Shown here piece by piece: positions 56,701 to 64,000 of a DNA stretch of 64,000 nucleotides. This stretch comes from Bradyrhizobium sp. ISRA430. Lineage in GTDB: Bacteria > Pseudomonadota > Alphaproteobacteria > Rhizobiales > Xanthobacteraceae. The notes below the pieces were generated by a model that was not told the DNA's origin, did not search any database, and worked only from the letters and a program-made list of their open reading frames with translations. Each line of letters begins with the position of its first letter. Position 1 is the first letter of the stretch. Where the stretch lies: NCBI RefSeq assembly GCF_029909975.1, contig NZ_CP094516.1:3844001-3908000 (forward strand), given 5' to 3'. The position numbers and the translations under genes are program-made.

Positions 56701-56840
56701 ATGATGGTCGGATAATCCACCTGCGGCAGTGATGCCACGGGCAGAAATCGAGACGCCAGTGCACCGCTCAGCAGCAGCGCGAGCATCAGCAAGCTGACGC
56801 CGACGGGTCGTCGCAGGCACGTTTCCAGATAGCCCACCAT
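53718..56840 (-). CDS. mdtC: RND multidrug efflux pump subunit MdtC-like
   Basis: A 1040-residue inner-membrane pump. Typical RND features: GYLETCLRRPVGVSLLMLAL first helix, GFIVDDAIVVIEAISRRME in helix 4 with the proton-relay Asp pair, and the second-half transmembrane repeat. Porter domains carry GVVYEAAETILAQQLSQVEG and the later WAGRLVERLNDFPDL. It is the third gene of an mdtABC-type operon; MdtB and MdtC form a hetero-trimer in enterobacteria. Symbols are assigned by gene order and domain similarity. Confidence 0.92.
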   Translation of the reverse strand: MVGYLETCLRRPVGVSLLMLALLLSGALASRFLPVASLPQVDYPTIMVTAELPGAEPQTMATAVAAPLERRIGQIAGITELTSTSLLGITTVVAQFELNRPINAAARDVQAAINAAAPDLPAGMSHPPTWRKNNPSAAPVLILALTSTSLPSGVVYEAAETILAQQLSQVEGVGQVTVNGSEKPAVRVQVNPAAIASMGLGLEDVRAALNAINATGPKGRIDATDGSYVIRVNDQMRWADEYKSVIVATRHGTPIRLDAVASVVDSVENVRTSGWFNNQPAVLVFVFKEVNANVIETVDRIRALLPTLQAWLPPAVDLSVMSDRTETIRASVHEIELCLLISLGLIVATVFLFLQRLWATSAAAITIPLSIAGTFSAMYLLGYSIDNLSLMALTVATGFIVDDAIVVIEAISRRMENRESPLQAARQAARQIGFTVVSISVSLIAALIPLLFMGGMIGRLFREFAVTLALAIAISAMVSLTLIPVMSAYLGHARRGTGKPAFDLIFEKLLAAYEAALVVVLQHRNATLAAMGATVLATAVLWIQVPKGFFPQQDTGAIVAIAEAPMTVSFQAMTRRVRALMSVLLNDPAVARVGSYTGQSGTSSNQARIFIALKPHAERGLDTDHVIARLRRATREVQGVALYMVPVQELRVGGRISKAQYQYTITGRDLGELEIWAGRLVERLNDFPDLRDVTTDLEVGALQAMLVIDRDAAARLQVAPNDIDQTLYDAFGQRLVSSIYAPHYTYHVVLEAAPELQEDPSSLAKLYVAGPGGKQVPLGNVVRIEHGVQMSAVAHQGQAPAVTLTFSMRPGLPIQRGTEIVERVVRELGPPSHIQGSFQGNARAFTDSLATQPVLIAVALFAVYVMLGILYESTIHPVTILSTLPSAGVGAILALWAIGRPLDLIGVIGIILLIGIVKKNAIMLIDYALVAEREYGRSPEQAIFEACSLRFRPILMTTIAAILGAVPLAVGLGVGSGLRQPLGISIIGGLLVSQVLTLFTTPVVYLALDRLRPDVEKRRFEHRASRTRTNAGAAGGIQAK

Positions 56841-56869
56841 GAACTCCGATCGTTTTGGCTCGTGCTACC

Positions 56870-59800
56870 TCATTCCGCAGCTCCCGGACTCATTCGCAAG
56901 CGATGGCGAAGCAGCGCCCGGACTTGGTCGAGCGCAACGTAGATGACCGGTGTCGTGTAGAGCGTCAGGAATTGGCTGAGCAACAAACCACCGATGATCG
57001 CAATGCCAAGTGGACGGCGCAGCTCTGATCCTGGACCGGTCCCGAGCGCGAGAGGAATGGATCCAAGAAGGGCCGCCATAGTCGTCATCATAATTGGACG
57101 GAAGCGCTTGAGCGAGGCCTCGAAGATCGCCTGCTCCGGACGCAGCCCTCGCGTCCGCTCCGCATCCAAAGCGAAATCGATCATGATGATCGCGTTCTTC
57201 TTAACGATCCCGATGAGGAGGATGATAGCGATCACCGCGATCAGTGACAGGTCGTTTCCCGTGATCATAAGCGCTATCAAGGCGCCGATTCCCGCGGAAG
57301 GTAGGGTCGACAGGATCGTAATCGGGTGAATGGTGCTTTCGTAGAGCACGCCGAGTACAATGTAGACAGCGACCACGGCGGCGAGGATGAGCCAAACCTC
57401 ACTTGCGAGTGAGGCTCGGAACTCGGCGGCCTCACCGGCGAATGAGCCGATGACGGAATTGGGCATGCCAATCGCCGCCTCTGCTTCGCGCAAGGTCTGC
57501 ACCGCCCGTCCGAGTGAGACACCCGGCGCCGGGTCGAAGGAGAGCGTGACGGACGAAAAAAGGCCCTGATGTGTGATCGCAAGTGGCGCGTTACCAAGCC
57601 TTACCGTGGCGAAGCTTTCGAGCGGAACCTGTGCGCCCTGACTCGATGGCACGTAAAGGCGTCCCAAGTCAGCTGGATCGAGCTGGAAGTCCGGCGCCAC
57701 CTCTAATACGACGTGATACTGGTTCTGCTGCGTATAGATGGTCGAGACTTGACGCTGCCCAAAGGCATCGTAAAGCGTATCGTCTATTGTCTGCGAGAGC
57801 ACTCCAAGGCGTCCGGCCTTGTCGCGATCGATAACCACGTCGGCAGCGAGGCCGCCCGGCTGTTGGTCGCTCGCTACGTTCTGGAGCAACGGCGTCAAGC
57901 GCAGTTTTTCGAGCAACCGCCGTGCCCACTCGGCCAACTCCACCGGGTTTGCGTCGACCATGATGTATTGGTACTGCGTTCGACTGGTGCGCGTCCCAAT
58001 CTGAATTTCGGGTGCGGGCTGGAGGTAGACCGAGAGGCCCTCCACCTCCGCCATAGCGGTACGGAGCCGCCCTGCGATTTCGGCAGCCGTGTCGGTCCGT
58101 TGGTCGCGTCGCTTGAGCACGATTGTCATGCGCCCGGTGTTCGGTGTCGCATTGACAAGTCCGACGCCAACGAACGAGTCAACGCCACCGACATCTCGAT
58201 CGCGGCGGGCGATCTCAGCGGCCTTCATCTGCAGCCGCACCATCTTCTGAAACGAAATTCCGGGCTCCGCATCCGTCGTCGCAACGATGACACCCGTGTC
58301 CTGGACAGGCAAGAAGCCCTTAGGAACCAGCACGTACAGCGCCACGGTAGCGACCAGTGTCGCCGATGCAACCGCGAGAGTGGTTGCCTTTTGCCGCATC
58401 ACCCACGCGAGGCTTCGTTCGTAGAGCGCTAGGCTCGTCGCGAATGCCCGCTCAGAGGCACGCAGGAACGCGTTGCTGGGCTGCTCCTGCTCCCTACGCA
58501 AGAGGTGCCCGCACATCATTGGGGTGAGCGTCAGCGATACGATGGCCGACACAACGATGGTAACCGACAGTGTCAGCGAGAATTCCCGAAACAGTCGCCC
58601 GACGATTCCCTGCATAAACAGAAGCGGGATGAACACCGCAATAATCGAGACCGTCAGGGAGATGATGGTGAACCCGATCTGACGTGCGCCCTCATAGGCG
58701 GCTTCCAGCGGTGCCTCTCCAGCCTCGATATGGCGCACGATGTTCTCGATCATGACGATCGCGTCGTCGACCAGGAAGCCGGTCGCGACCGTGAGCGCCA
58801 TGAGGGAGAGATTGTCGAGGTTGAATCCCGCCAAATACATGACGCCGAACGTACCGATGATCGAAAGCGGGATGGCGACGCTCGGGATAACCGTCGCCCA
58901 GAAGCGACGGAGAAACAGAAAAATCGCGAGCACGACCAATCCGACGGTGAGCATCAGCGTGAACTCGACATCGGCAATGCTGGCCCGAATGGTCTCAGTG
59001 CGATCACTCAGGATCGTCAACCGAATGTCTTGCGGCAGGGCCGCTCGCAGCCGCGGCAGAAGCTCGTGAATCCGGTCGACCGTCTGGATAGTGTTGCTCC
59101 CGGGCTGGCGCTGAATGTCGAGTATGACGGCTGGTCGACCGTTGAACCAAGCGCCGACTTTCGCGTTCTCGGCCCCATAGACCGCGCTACCGACATCGCC
59201 TACGCGGACGGGAGCTCCGTTTCGGTACGCAAGGATCACGTTTGTATAGGCGTCAGGTGCCAGAACCTGGTCATTAGCCCCTATCATGAATGCTTGGTGG
59301 GGGCCGTCGAAGCTGCCCTTAGGTTGATCAACATTCGTGCGACCCAGGGCTGTACGGACCTGTTCCAGGCTTAGACCGTATGCCGCGAGCTGGACTGGGT
59401 TGACCTGGATCCGCACCGCAGGCTTCTGCCCGCCCTGGATCATCACCGCGCCGACGCCGGTTACTTCGCTCAGCTTCTGCGCCAGCACCGTATCGGCGAG
59501 ATCCTGGACTTTCGTGATCGGCTGCGTGTCGGACGTAAGCGCCAGGATGAGGATCGGCTGGTCCGCCGGATTCACTTTTTTGTACACTGGCGGGTATGGA
59601 AGGCCACTTGGCAGCGAAGCTGCAGCTGCGTTGATGGCCGCCTGTACGTCCTGCCCAATCGCGTCAATGTCCCGGTCAAGGACGAATTGCATGGTGATCA
59701 CGCTGATTCCAAACGAGCTTGTCGACGTCATCAGCGACAAACCTGCGATCTGTCCCAACTGCTGCTCGAGCGGCGTCGTGACCAGCGATGCAGTTGTGTC

Positions 59801-59968
59801 CGGGCCTGCACCGGGAAGCTGTGTCGAGACTTGGACCGTCGGAAAGTCGATCTCCGGCAATGAGGAGACTGGAAGCAAACGAAATCCAAGCGCTCCGGCA
59901 ACAAGGATCGCGACACTTATCAATGAGGTCGCGACCGGACGGGCGATGAAGGGCGCGGACACGCTCAT
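56870..59968 (-). CDS. mdtB: RND multidrug efflux pump subunit MdtB-like
   Basis: A 1032-residue RND pump with the first helix FIARPVATSLISVAILVAGA, the proton-relay GFLVDDAIVMIENIVRHIE and RND repeats. It starts 4 bp inside mdtA (ATGA) and ends 29 bp before mdtC, a compact operon. Segments such as TVQVSTQLPGAGPDTTASLV and QIGFTIISLTVSIIAVFIPL match the MdtB/C group. Works with MdtA and an outer-membrane channel not in this operon; the NodT protein at 13594 is a candidate. Confidence 0.92.
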   Translation of the reverse strand: MSVSAPFIARPVATSLISVAILVAGALGFRLLPVSSLPEIDFPTVQVSTQLPGAGPDTTASLVTTPLEQQLGQIAGLSLMTSTSSFGISVITMQFVLDRDIDAIGQDVQAAINAAAASLPSGLPYPPVYKKVNPADQPILILALTSDTQPITKVQDLADTVLAQKLSEVTGVGAVMIQGGQKPAVRIQVNPVQLAAYGLSLEQVRTALGRTNVDQPKGSFDGPHQAFMIGANDQVLAPDAYTNVILAYRNGAPVRVGDVGSAVYGAENAKVGAWFNGRPAVILDIQRQPGSNTIQTVDRIHELLPRLRAALPQDIRLTILSDRTETIRASIADVEFTLMLTVGLVVLAIFLFLRRFWATVIPSVAIPLSIIGTFGVMYLAGFNLDNLSLMALTVATGFLVDDAIVMIENIVRHIEAGEAPLEAAYEGARQIGFTIISLTVSIIAVFIPLLFMQGIVGRLFREFSLTLSVTIVVSAIVSLTLTPMMCGHLLRREQEQPSNAFLRASERAFATSLALYERSLAWVMRQKATTLAVASATLVATVALYVLVPKGFLPVQDTGVIVATTDAEPGISFQKMVRLQMKAAEIARRDRDVGGVDSFVGVGLVNATPNTGRMTIVLKRRDQRTDTAAEIAGRLRTAMAEVEGLSVYLQPAPEIQIGTRTSRTQYQYIMVDANPVELAEWARRLLEKLRLTPLLQNVASDQQPGGLAADVVIDRDKAGRLGVLSQTIDDTLYDAFGQRQVSTIYTQQNQYHVVLEVAPDFQLDPADLGRLYVPSSQGAQVPLESFATVRLGNAPLAITHQGLFSSVTLSFDPAPGVSLGRAVQTLREAEAAIGMPNSVIGSFAGEAAEFRASLASEVWLILAAVVAVYIVLGVLYESTIHPITILSTLPSAGIGALIALMITGNDLSLIAVIAIILLIGIVKKNAIIMIDFALDAERTRGLRPEQAIFEASLKRFRPIMMTTMAALLGSIPLALGTGPGSELRRPLGIAIIGGLLLSQFLTLYTTPVIYVALDQVRALLRHRLRMSPGAAE

Positions 59969-61254
59969 GGCGGCCGCCGATGCCGCCGATTCGGCGCTGC
60001 TTCTGGACGCGTTGGGGACGTGATCTGTGGGGCGGAGATGCCGCTTTCGGCGTCAGCCGTAGCCTCAGTCGGAGTCACACTCGCGCCCGGCCGCAGTTGC
60101 TCCTGGCTGGTGACAACGACTTTCTGACCAGGTTCGAGGCCGGATTCGACAAGTGCCACGTTGCCTTCGATCTGGCCGACTCGGATCGGTCGCATCTCGA
60201 CCCGGTTCTCGGGATCGACCATGTAAACAAACGTGCCGCTTGAATTACGCTGGACGGCGGCACTGGGCACGACGGTGCCGTCCTTGACGGTGTCGAGCCT
60301 TACACGGACGTTGACGAACTGCCCCGGCCAAAGCTTGCGCTCGGTGTTGGCGAAGGTGGCCTTGAGTCTGATCGTGCCGGTCTGAGGATCGATGCGATTA
60401 TCGAGAACCGCAAGGACGCCCTCTTCCCACAATCTCTTCCCGTCTGCATCAAGCGCCGCCACCGCAACTTTCCCTTTGGCGAGCGCGCGATTCACCGTCT
60501 CGAGATGCTGTTGGGGTAGAGAAAAGGCGACCGAGATCGGCTCCAATTGCGTGATGATGACTATTCCACTCGACTCCCGCGCGCGAACGAAATTTCCCGC
60601 GTCAATGAGCCGAACTCCTGTGCGCCCGGAAATCGGCGCCCGGATGCTGGTGTATTCGAGTTCCAACGCGGCGGCATCGATATTCGCCTGGTCCGTCTGC
60701 AAGGCCGCTTCCAGTTGCCGGACCACCGCCCGCTGGGTGTCCACGGTCTGCTGCGTTGCAAACTGACCAAGCTTGACAGCGCGATCGAGATCGAGCTTCG
60801 CGTTGGCCAGTTGAGCTTCGTCCTTCGCCTTTATGCCTTGGACCTGGCTGAGCTTGGCCTCGTAGGGACGCGGGTCGATCTGGGCCAGCAGATCACCAGC
60901 CTTTACCTCCTGACCTTCAGTGAATTCGACTTTCTGGAGGAGACCGTCGACTCTCGCTCTCACCGTGACAGTATTGAAAGCTTCAACGGTGCCAATGCCG
61001 TCAACATTAACCGGCACATCCTGACGGACCACTGGAGTCGTGACGACGTCGATCGGCCCACTGAAGCGATGCCTGCCGCGGCCACCGCCGCCTCCTCCTC
61101 CGCCTCCGCCGCCGCCTCCACCCCCGCCACGATAGGCACTTGCTACATCCGCATCGTCGCGAGTACGGGTAGCCCCGGCCTGGTCATATGCGTACCACGC
61201 GGCCGCGGCGGCCGCGATCAAAAGAACGCCCCCGGCGCGGATCGCATTCAACAT
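59965..61254 (-). CDS. mdtA: RND efflux periplasmic adaptor MdtA-like with poly-Gly linker
   Basis: A 429-residue adaptor: N-terminal helix (GGVLLIAAAAAAWYAYDQAG), a linker of about 16 consecutive Gly (around residues 42-57), then the lipoyl domain (FTEGQEVKAGDLLAQIDPRP), helical hairpin (KLDLDRAVKLGQFATQQTV, EYTSIRAPISGRTGVRLID) and a membrane-proximal domain ending in a Pro/Arg-rich tail. First gene of mdtABC. The long Gly run is unusual and may be length-variable. The start at 61254 is the only plausible one. Confidence 0.92.
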   Translation of the reverse strand: MLNAIRAGGVLLIAAAAAAWYAYDQAGATRTRDDADVASAYRGGGGGGGGGGGGGGGGRGRHRFSGPIDVVTTPVVRQDVPVNVDGIGTVEAFNTVTVRARVDGLLQKVEFTEGQEVKAGDLLAQIDPRPYEAKLSQVQGIKAKDEAQLANAKLDLDRAVKLGQFATQQTVDTQRAVVRQLEAALQTDQANIDAAALELEYTSIRAPISGRTGVRLIDAGNFVRARESSGIVIITQLEPISVAFSLPQQHLETVNRALAKGKVAVAALDADGKRLWEEGVLAVLDNRIDPQTGTIRLKATFANTERKLWPGQFVNVRVRLDTVKDGTVVPSAAVQRNSSGTFVYMVDPENRVEMRPIRVGQIEGNVALVESGLEPGQKVVVTSQEQLRPGASVTPTEATADAESGISAPQITSPTRPEAAPNRRHRRPP

Positions 61255-61389
61255 GGGGGATCATCCACCTGCGCATACTGTAGGCCCGCCTGGGGAAATT
61301 GGCAAAAATTGCGCTAGGAGCTTGAAGAGCCTCTCAAGCGTTATCCTTGGTGGTTTTGAAAGGTTCCCTTTCCATCGAGGAGGTTACGT

Positions 61390-61644
61390 ATGCGTTGCCT
61401 ATCCATCCTCGCCTCAGGCTTCTTATTCCTCTGGCTTGGCGTCGGCGGTGCCGACGCCGCTCCCGGCCCGGCTCGGCTGGCGCAGCCGGAGGCGTCCCTC
61501 ACCCAAGCGCAGTACTATCCCGGCTGGCGGCACCACCCTGGCTGGCGTTGGCGGTACGCTTACGCTCAGCGGTACGCTTATCCGGGTGGGCACCGTTATC
61601 CGGGCTGGCGTTGGCGGCACCCCGGTTGGCGTTGGGGCTATTAG
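61390..61644 (+). CDS. Small secreted PGWR-repeat protein
   Basis: An 84-residue protein with a GAGGAGG site. The signal peptide (LASGFLFLWLGVGGADA) is followed by repeats of PGWRHHPGWRWRYAYAQRY and PGWRWRHPGWRW. It is strongly aromatic and basic. It is divergent from mdtA and convergent with the next gene. It may bind surfaces or metals; its composition resembles the Gly/aromatic-rich secreted proteins at 18.4 and 24.7 kb. Function unknown. Confidence 0.65.
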   Translation: MRCLSILASGFLFLWLGVGGADAAPGPARLAQPEASLTQAQYYPGWRHHPGWRWRYAYAQRYAYPGGHRYPGWRWRHPGWRWGY

Positions 61645-61664
61645 CGTAGGGACATCGCAGGAAC

Positions 61665-62552
61665 TCATCTGCGGTCCTGCGGCTGAAAGGTCCTGTCAGT
61701 CTGTGTTTCGGGTCGCACAGACGGGGTGACCGCCATGTAGAAGGTGCCGACTAGCATTATTGACGCGATCAAGCTGGCAAGCACCTTTTTAGCAGGTGTC
61801 GCGTCCGACCTCCGCAGCAGAAGGATCGACCAGAGTAAGAGAGACATCGCGTACGCAGCGCCAGCAAAAGCAGCGTATGTCGCGAAGAACCGAAGACTGG
61901 GCTCAAAAGTTTCAGTCGAAAAGAACGTGAACGCCGCATAGAGCAGGACGCAAGCGGTTAGCAGCGACAGAGCTTGCAGCGCAAAGCGCCGAACGAAGCC
62001 CGTTCGTACCCCAAATATCATTAGCGAGAACCAATAGAACTCCTCGGCTAGAATGACGAAGAGCACGGCCGCTCCACCAATTCGGACCGGGTCCGGCGTT
62101 TTGCGAATAAGGGTTTGAACTGCGGCAATCAGAGCGGATCCTGCGGTCCAGGCCATGAAAGCAATGAGCGCCATCGCGGCCGCGATTGCCCAGACCAGCG
62201 TAGAGCTCCGCGATCGCTTCGCTAAATTTTCTGGTCCCGAGCCTAATCCCTGAATGGCTGACCGGCCGCTCTCCGCTTTCGAGCGGTTGCTTCGGTAGCG
62301 AGCTTCCCTCACTTCTTCGGCTTGCTTGGCTTCGTCAAAAATGTTCAGCTCCGATACTGGGCGCCAGCGCTGCGTTTCATGGTCCAGGAACAACGACCGG
62401 GGTTCGACCGCGCCGGATCGGATGGCCACGATCCAGTCTGACAAATCTGACATGGTTCGCTCGACGCCGTCCGCGCCGATCACTCGATATGCGGTGCCCG
62501 CCGGTAGCTCAGGGTGGGCGATTGCACCTGGGCCCTTCGAAGCCTTGACCAT
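61665..62552 (-). CDS. GYF-like domain membrane protein
   Basis: A 295-residue protein. Residues 20-70 form a GYF-like fold (TAYRVIGADGVERTMSDLSD, WIVAIRSGAVEPRSLFLD) followed by a basic linker. Three or four membrane helices follow (AAAMALIAFMAWTAGSALIA, GGAAVLFVILAEEFYWFSLM, ALSLLTACVLLYAAFTFF, VLASLIASIMLVGTFYMAVT). Divergent from modA. No function can be assigned. Confidence 0.65.
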   Translation of the reverse strand: MVKASKGPGAIAHPELPAGTAYRVIGADGVERTMSDLSDWIVAIRSGAVEPRSLFLDHETQRWRPVSELNIFDEAKQAEEVREARYRSNRSKAESGRSAIQGLGSGPENLAKRSRSSTLVWAIAAAMALIAFMAWTAGSALIAAVQTLIRKTPDPVRIGGAAVLFVILAEEFYWFSLMIFGVRTGFVRRFALQALSLLTACVLLYAAFTFFSTETFEPSLRFFATYAAFAGAAYAMSLLLWSILLLRRSDATPAKKVLASLIASIMLVGTFYMAVTPSVRPETQTDRTFQPQDRR

Positions 62553-62664
62553 TTATGTCTTCCCCGAATGGGTTCGGGAGCCGCTTGCGTTTGCAACGTT
62601 TGGCTTTGGTGAAAGTTACTCAGGGACGCTGTCACAAGGCGAGAGCATTCCGGCTGGAGGGTCC

Positions 62665-63528
62665 GTGCCTAACACCCATGTCAGAATGCCTGAACGCGTG
62701 CGCCGGAAACCCGCCTCTCAGCCGTGCCTACGTTCGGGGGCGAAGATCCGAAGCGCCACGTGCCTTTTGCTTTGCGCGGCTCTACTTGCCCTAGTTTACA
62801 CTGGCAATGCGCGACCGGCTCAGGCCCAGCATGCGGACGTGCTCGTCTTTGCCGCGGCCAGCCTGAAAACTGCCCTCGACGAGATCAACACCCAATGGCA
62901 CGAACGCACGGGCAAACATGCCGCAATCTCGTACGCCGCGAGCTCAGCGCTCGCCAAGCAAATCGAGCTGGGAGCGCCAGCCGACCTCTTCATCTCTGCC
63001 GATGAGGATTGGATGAACTATCTCGCCGAACGCAAGCTGATCAAGCCGGAAACGCGTTCGGATCTCGTCGGCAACCGCCTTGTGCTTATTTCGTCAAAAG
63101 GCACCGACCTCCATGTGAATATCGCGCCCGGATTTCCCTTAGTGTCGCTTCTTGGACAGGGACGCCTCGCGATGGCCGACACGGACGCGGTCCCGGCCGG
63201 AAAGTACGGCCGGGCGGCTCTAGAGGCGCTCGGCGTCTGGCAGTCGCTCAAGGGCCGCATCGCCCAAGCCGAAAACGTCCGCGCCGCGCTGATCATGGTC
63301 TCTCGAGGCGAAGCCCCGCTCGGCATCGTCTACGAATCCGATGCAGCGTCGGACCCAAACGTATCGCGCGTGGGGACCTTCCCGGAGAACACGCACCCTC
63401 GCATCGTTTATCCGATCGCGGTCACAGCCAGTTCGACGAAGCCGGCCGCGGGTGCCTTCGTCGATATGCTCAAGACGCCGGAGGCGCGCACTAAGTTTGA
63501 GAAGGAAGGATTCACGACACTGAAGTGA
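62665..63528 (+). CDS. modA: Molybdate ABC transporter substrate-binding protein ModA
   Basis: A 287-residue protein if started at the GTG 62665, which follows CTGGAGG; the ATG at 62686 is an alternative start. Signal peptide (CLLLCAALLALVYTGNARPA), then LVFAAASLKTALDEINTQWH, the ModA start, and ISYAASSALAKQIELGAPAD with the molybdate-contacting Ser residues. FISADEDWMNYLAERKLI and MVSRGEAPLGIVYESDAAS complete the fold. Followed 8 bp later by modB, the permease. Supplies molybdenum for nitrate reductase or nitrogenase (inference). Confidence 0.92.
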   Translation: MPNTHVRMPERVRRKPASQPCLRSGAKIRSATCLLLCAALLALVYTGNARPAQAQHADVLVFAAASLKTALDEINTQWHERTGKHAAISYAASSALAKQIELGAPADLFISADEDWMNYLAERKLIKPETRSDLVGNRLVLISSKGTDLHVNIAPGFPLVSLLGQGRLAMADTDAVPAGKYGRAALEALGVWQSLKGRIAQAENVRAALIMVSRGEAPLGIVYESDAASDPNVSRVGTFPENTHPRIVYPIAVTASSTKPAAGAFVDMLKTPEARTKFEKEGFTTLK

Positions 63529-63536
63529 GGCCAGCC

Positions 63537-64000
63537 ATGCTCACGCTAACGCCCGAAGAACAAGTCGCCGTCGAACTAAGCATACGGGTTTCTTTGTGGG
63601 CGACCGTGACGAGCCTGCCGCCGGGGGTTGTCGTAGCCATGCTGCTGTCTCGGGGACAATTCTGGGGCAAGCCGATCTTGAACGGAATTGTGTTTCTGCC
63701 CCTGGTTCTTCCGCCCGTGGTTACAGGCTATATCCTCCTTCTCTTGTTTGGCCGGCGAGGACCGCTCGGCGCCTTCCTCGCCGACAACCTTGGAATAGTG
63801 TTTGCCTTCCGGTGGACCGGCGCAGCGCTCGCTTGCGCCGTGATGGGATTCCCACTCTTGGTCCGAGCGCTGCAGTTGTCCATAGACGCAATCGATCGCG
63901 GGCTCGAGGACGCGGCCGGAACGCTCGGCGCCAATTCCGGCTGGGTCTTCGTGACGGTGACCTTGCCGCTCATTTTGCCGGGCATCATCGCTGGCACAAT
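63537..64000 (+). CDS. modB: Molybdate ABC transporter permease ModB, partial
   Basis: The first 154 residues of ModB run off the right edge. Helices (SLWATVTSLPPGVVVAMLLS, GIVFLPLVLPPVVTGYILLL, FRWTGAALACAVMGFPLLVR) and the EAA-type motif in DAIDRGLEDAAGTLGANSGW are typical. The modC ATPase would be expected next. Confidence 0.93.
   Translation, partial: MLTLTPEEQVAVELSIRVSLWATVTSLPPGVVVAMLLSRGQFWGKPILNGIVFLPLVLPPVVTGYILLLLFGRRGPLGAFLADNLGIVFAFRWTGAALACAVMGFPLLVRALQLSIDAIDRGLEDAAGTLGANSGWVFVTVTLPLILPGIIAGT

Overview
The window is GC-rich and coding-dense, with many small secreted proteins, NodT-type outer-membrane factors, AraC-like regulators, sulfatases and Bradyrhizobium-like intergenic sequence. 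I read it as an alphaproteobacterium, most likely Bradyrhizobium, Rhodopseudomonas or a close relative (inference from gene content; no rRNA or tRNA gene is present to confirm it).

Region 1 (1-4.5 kb) is one end of an integrated mobile element. It holds a primase-polymerase cut by the window edge, two AlpA-type regulators, a hypothetical protein, and a two-gene unit of a SIR2-like protein plus a membrane-anchored DUF4760-like protein that looks like an anti-phage module. A thermonuclease, small secreted proteins and an orphan family-5 solute-binding protein follow (4.7-9 kb).

Region 2 (9.5-29.6 kb) looks like a regulon. It has two AraC-like regulators, a trypsin-like protein, a NodT/HlyD/DUF3302 efflux set, a deaminase, several Gly- or aromatic-rich secreted proteins, two paralogous sulfatases with near-identical leaders, and a SphA/MetA-type outer-membrane protein. 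Twelve copies of an undescribed motif, CCGAA-N3-GCATAGC, lie in its intergenic spaces. Each is oriented toward a neighbouring start codon, and all but one lie about 90-195 bp upstream of it. This is the most interesting signal in the window.

Region 3 (30.2-37.2 kb) is a sugar ABC importer plus a GH28 beta-helix enzyme, bracketed by a 34-bp direct repeat (32/34 identical) with the N-terminal remnant of a DUF6538 integrase just outside. It looks like a mobile catabolic cassette.

Region 4 (37.4-46.4 kb) is an FtsX/LolD-type ABC exporter operon with a PepSY-like protein, divergent from an OmpR-type two-component system. A 36-bp repeat containing an 11-bp-period direct repeat occurs both in that divergent promoter and upstream of a second PepSY-like gene. 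Region 5 (45-50.6 kb) is decaying: a beta-propeller gene, a small secreted protein, a TauE-type permease and a spermidine-synthase-like gene each carry a frameshift or internal stop.

Region 6 (50.8-64 kb) contains a di-heme peroxidase, a large ECF-like membrane protein, a complete mdtABC-type RND operon, a GYF-like membrane protein, and modA with the start of modB running off the right edge.
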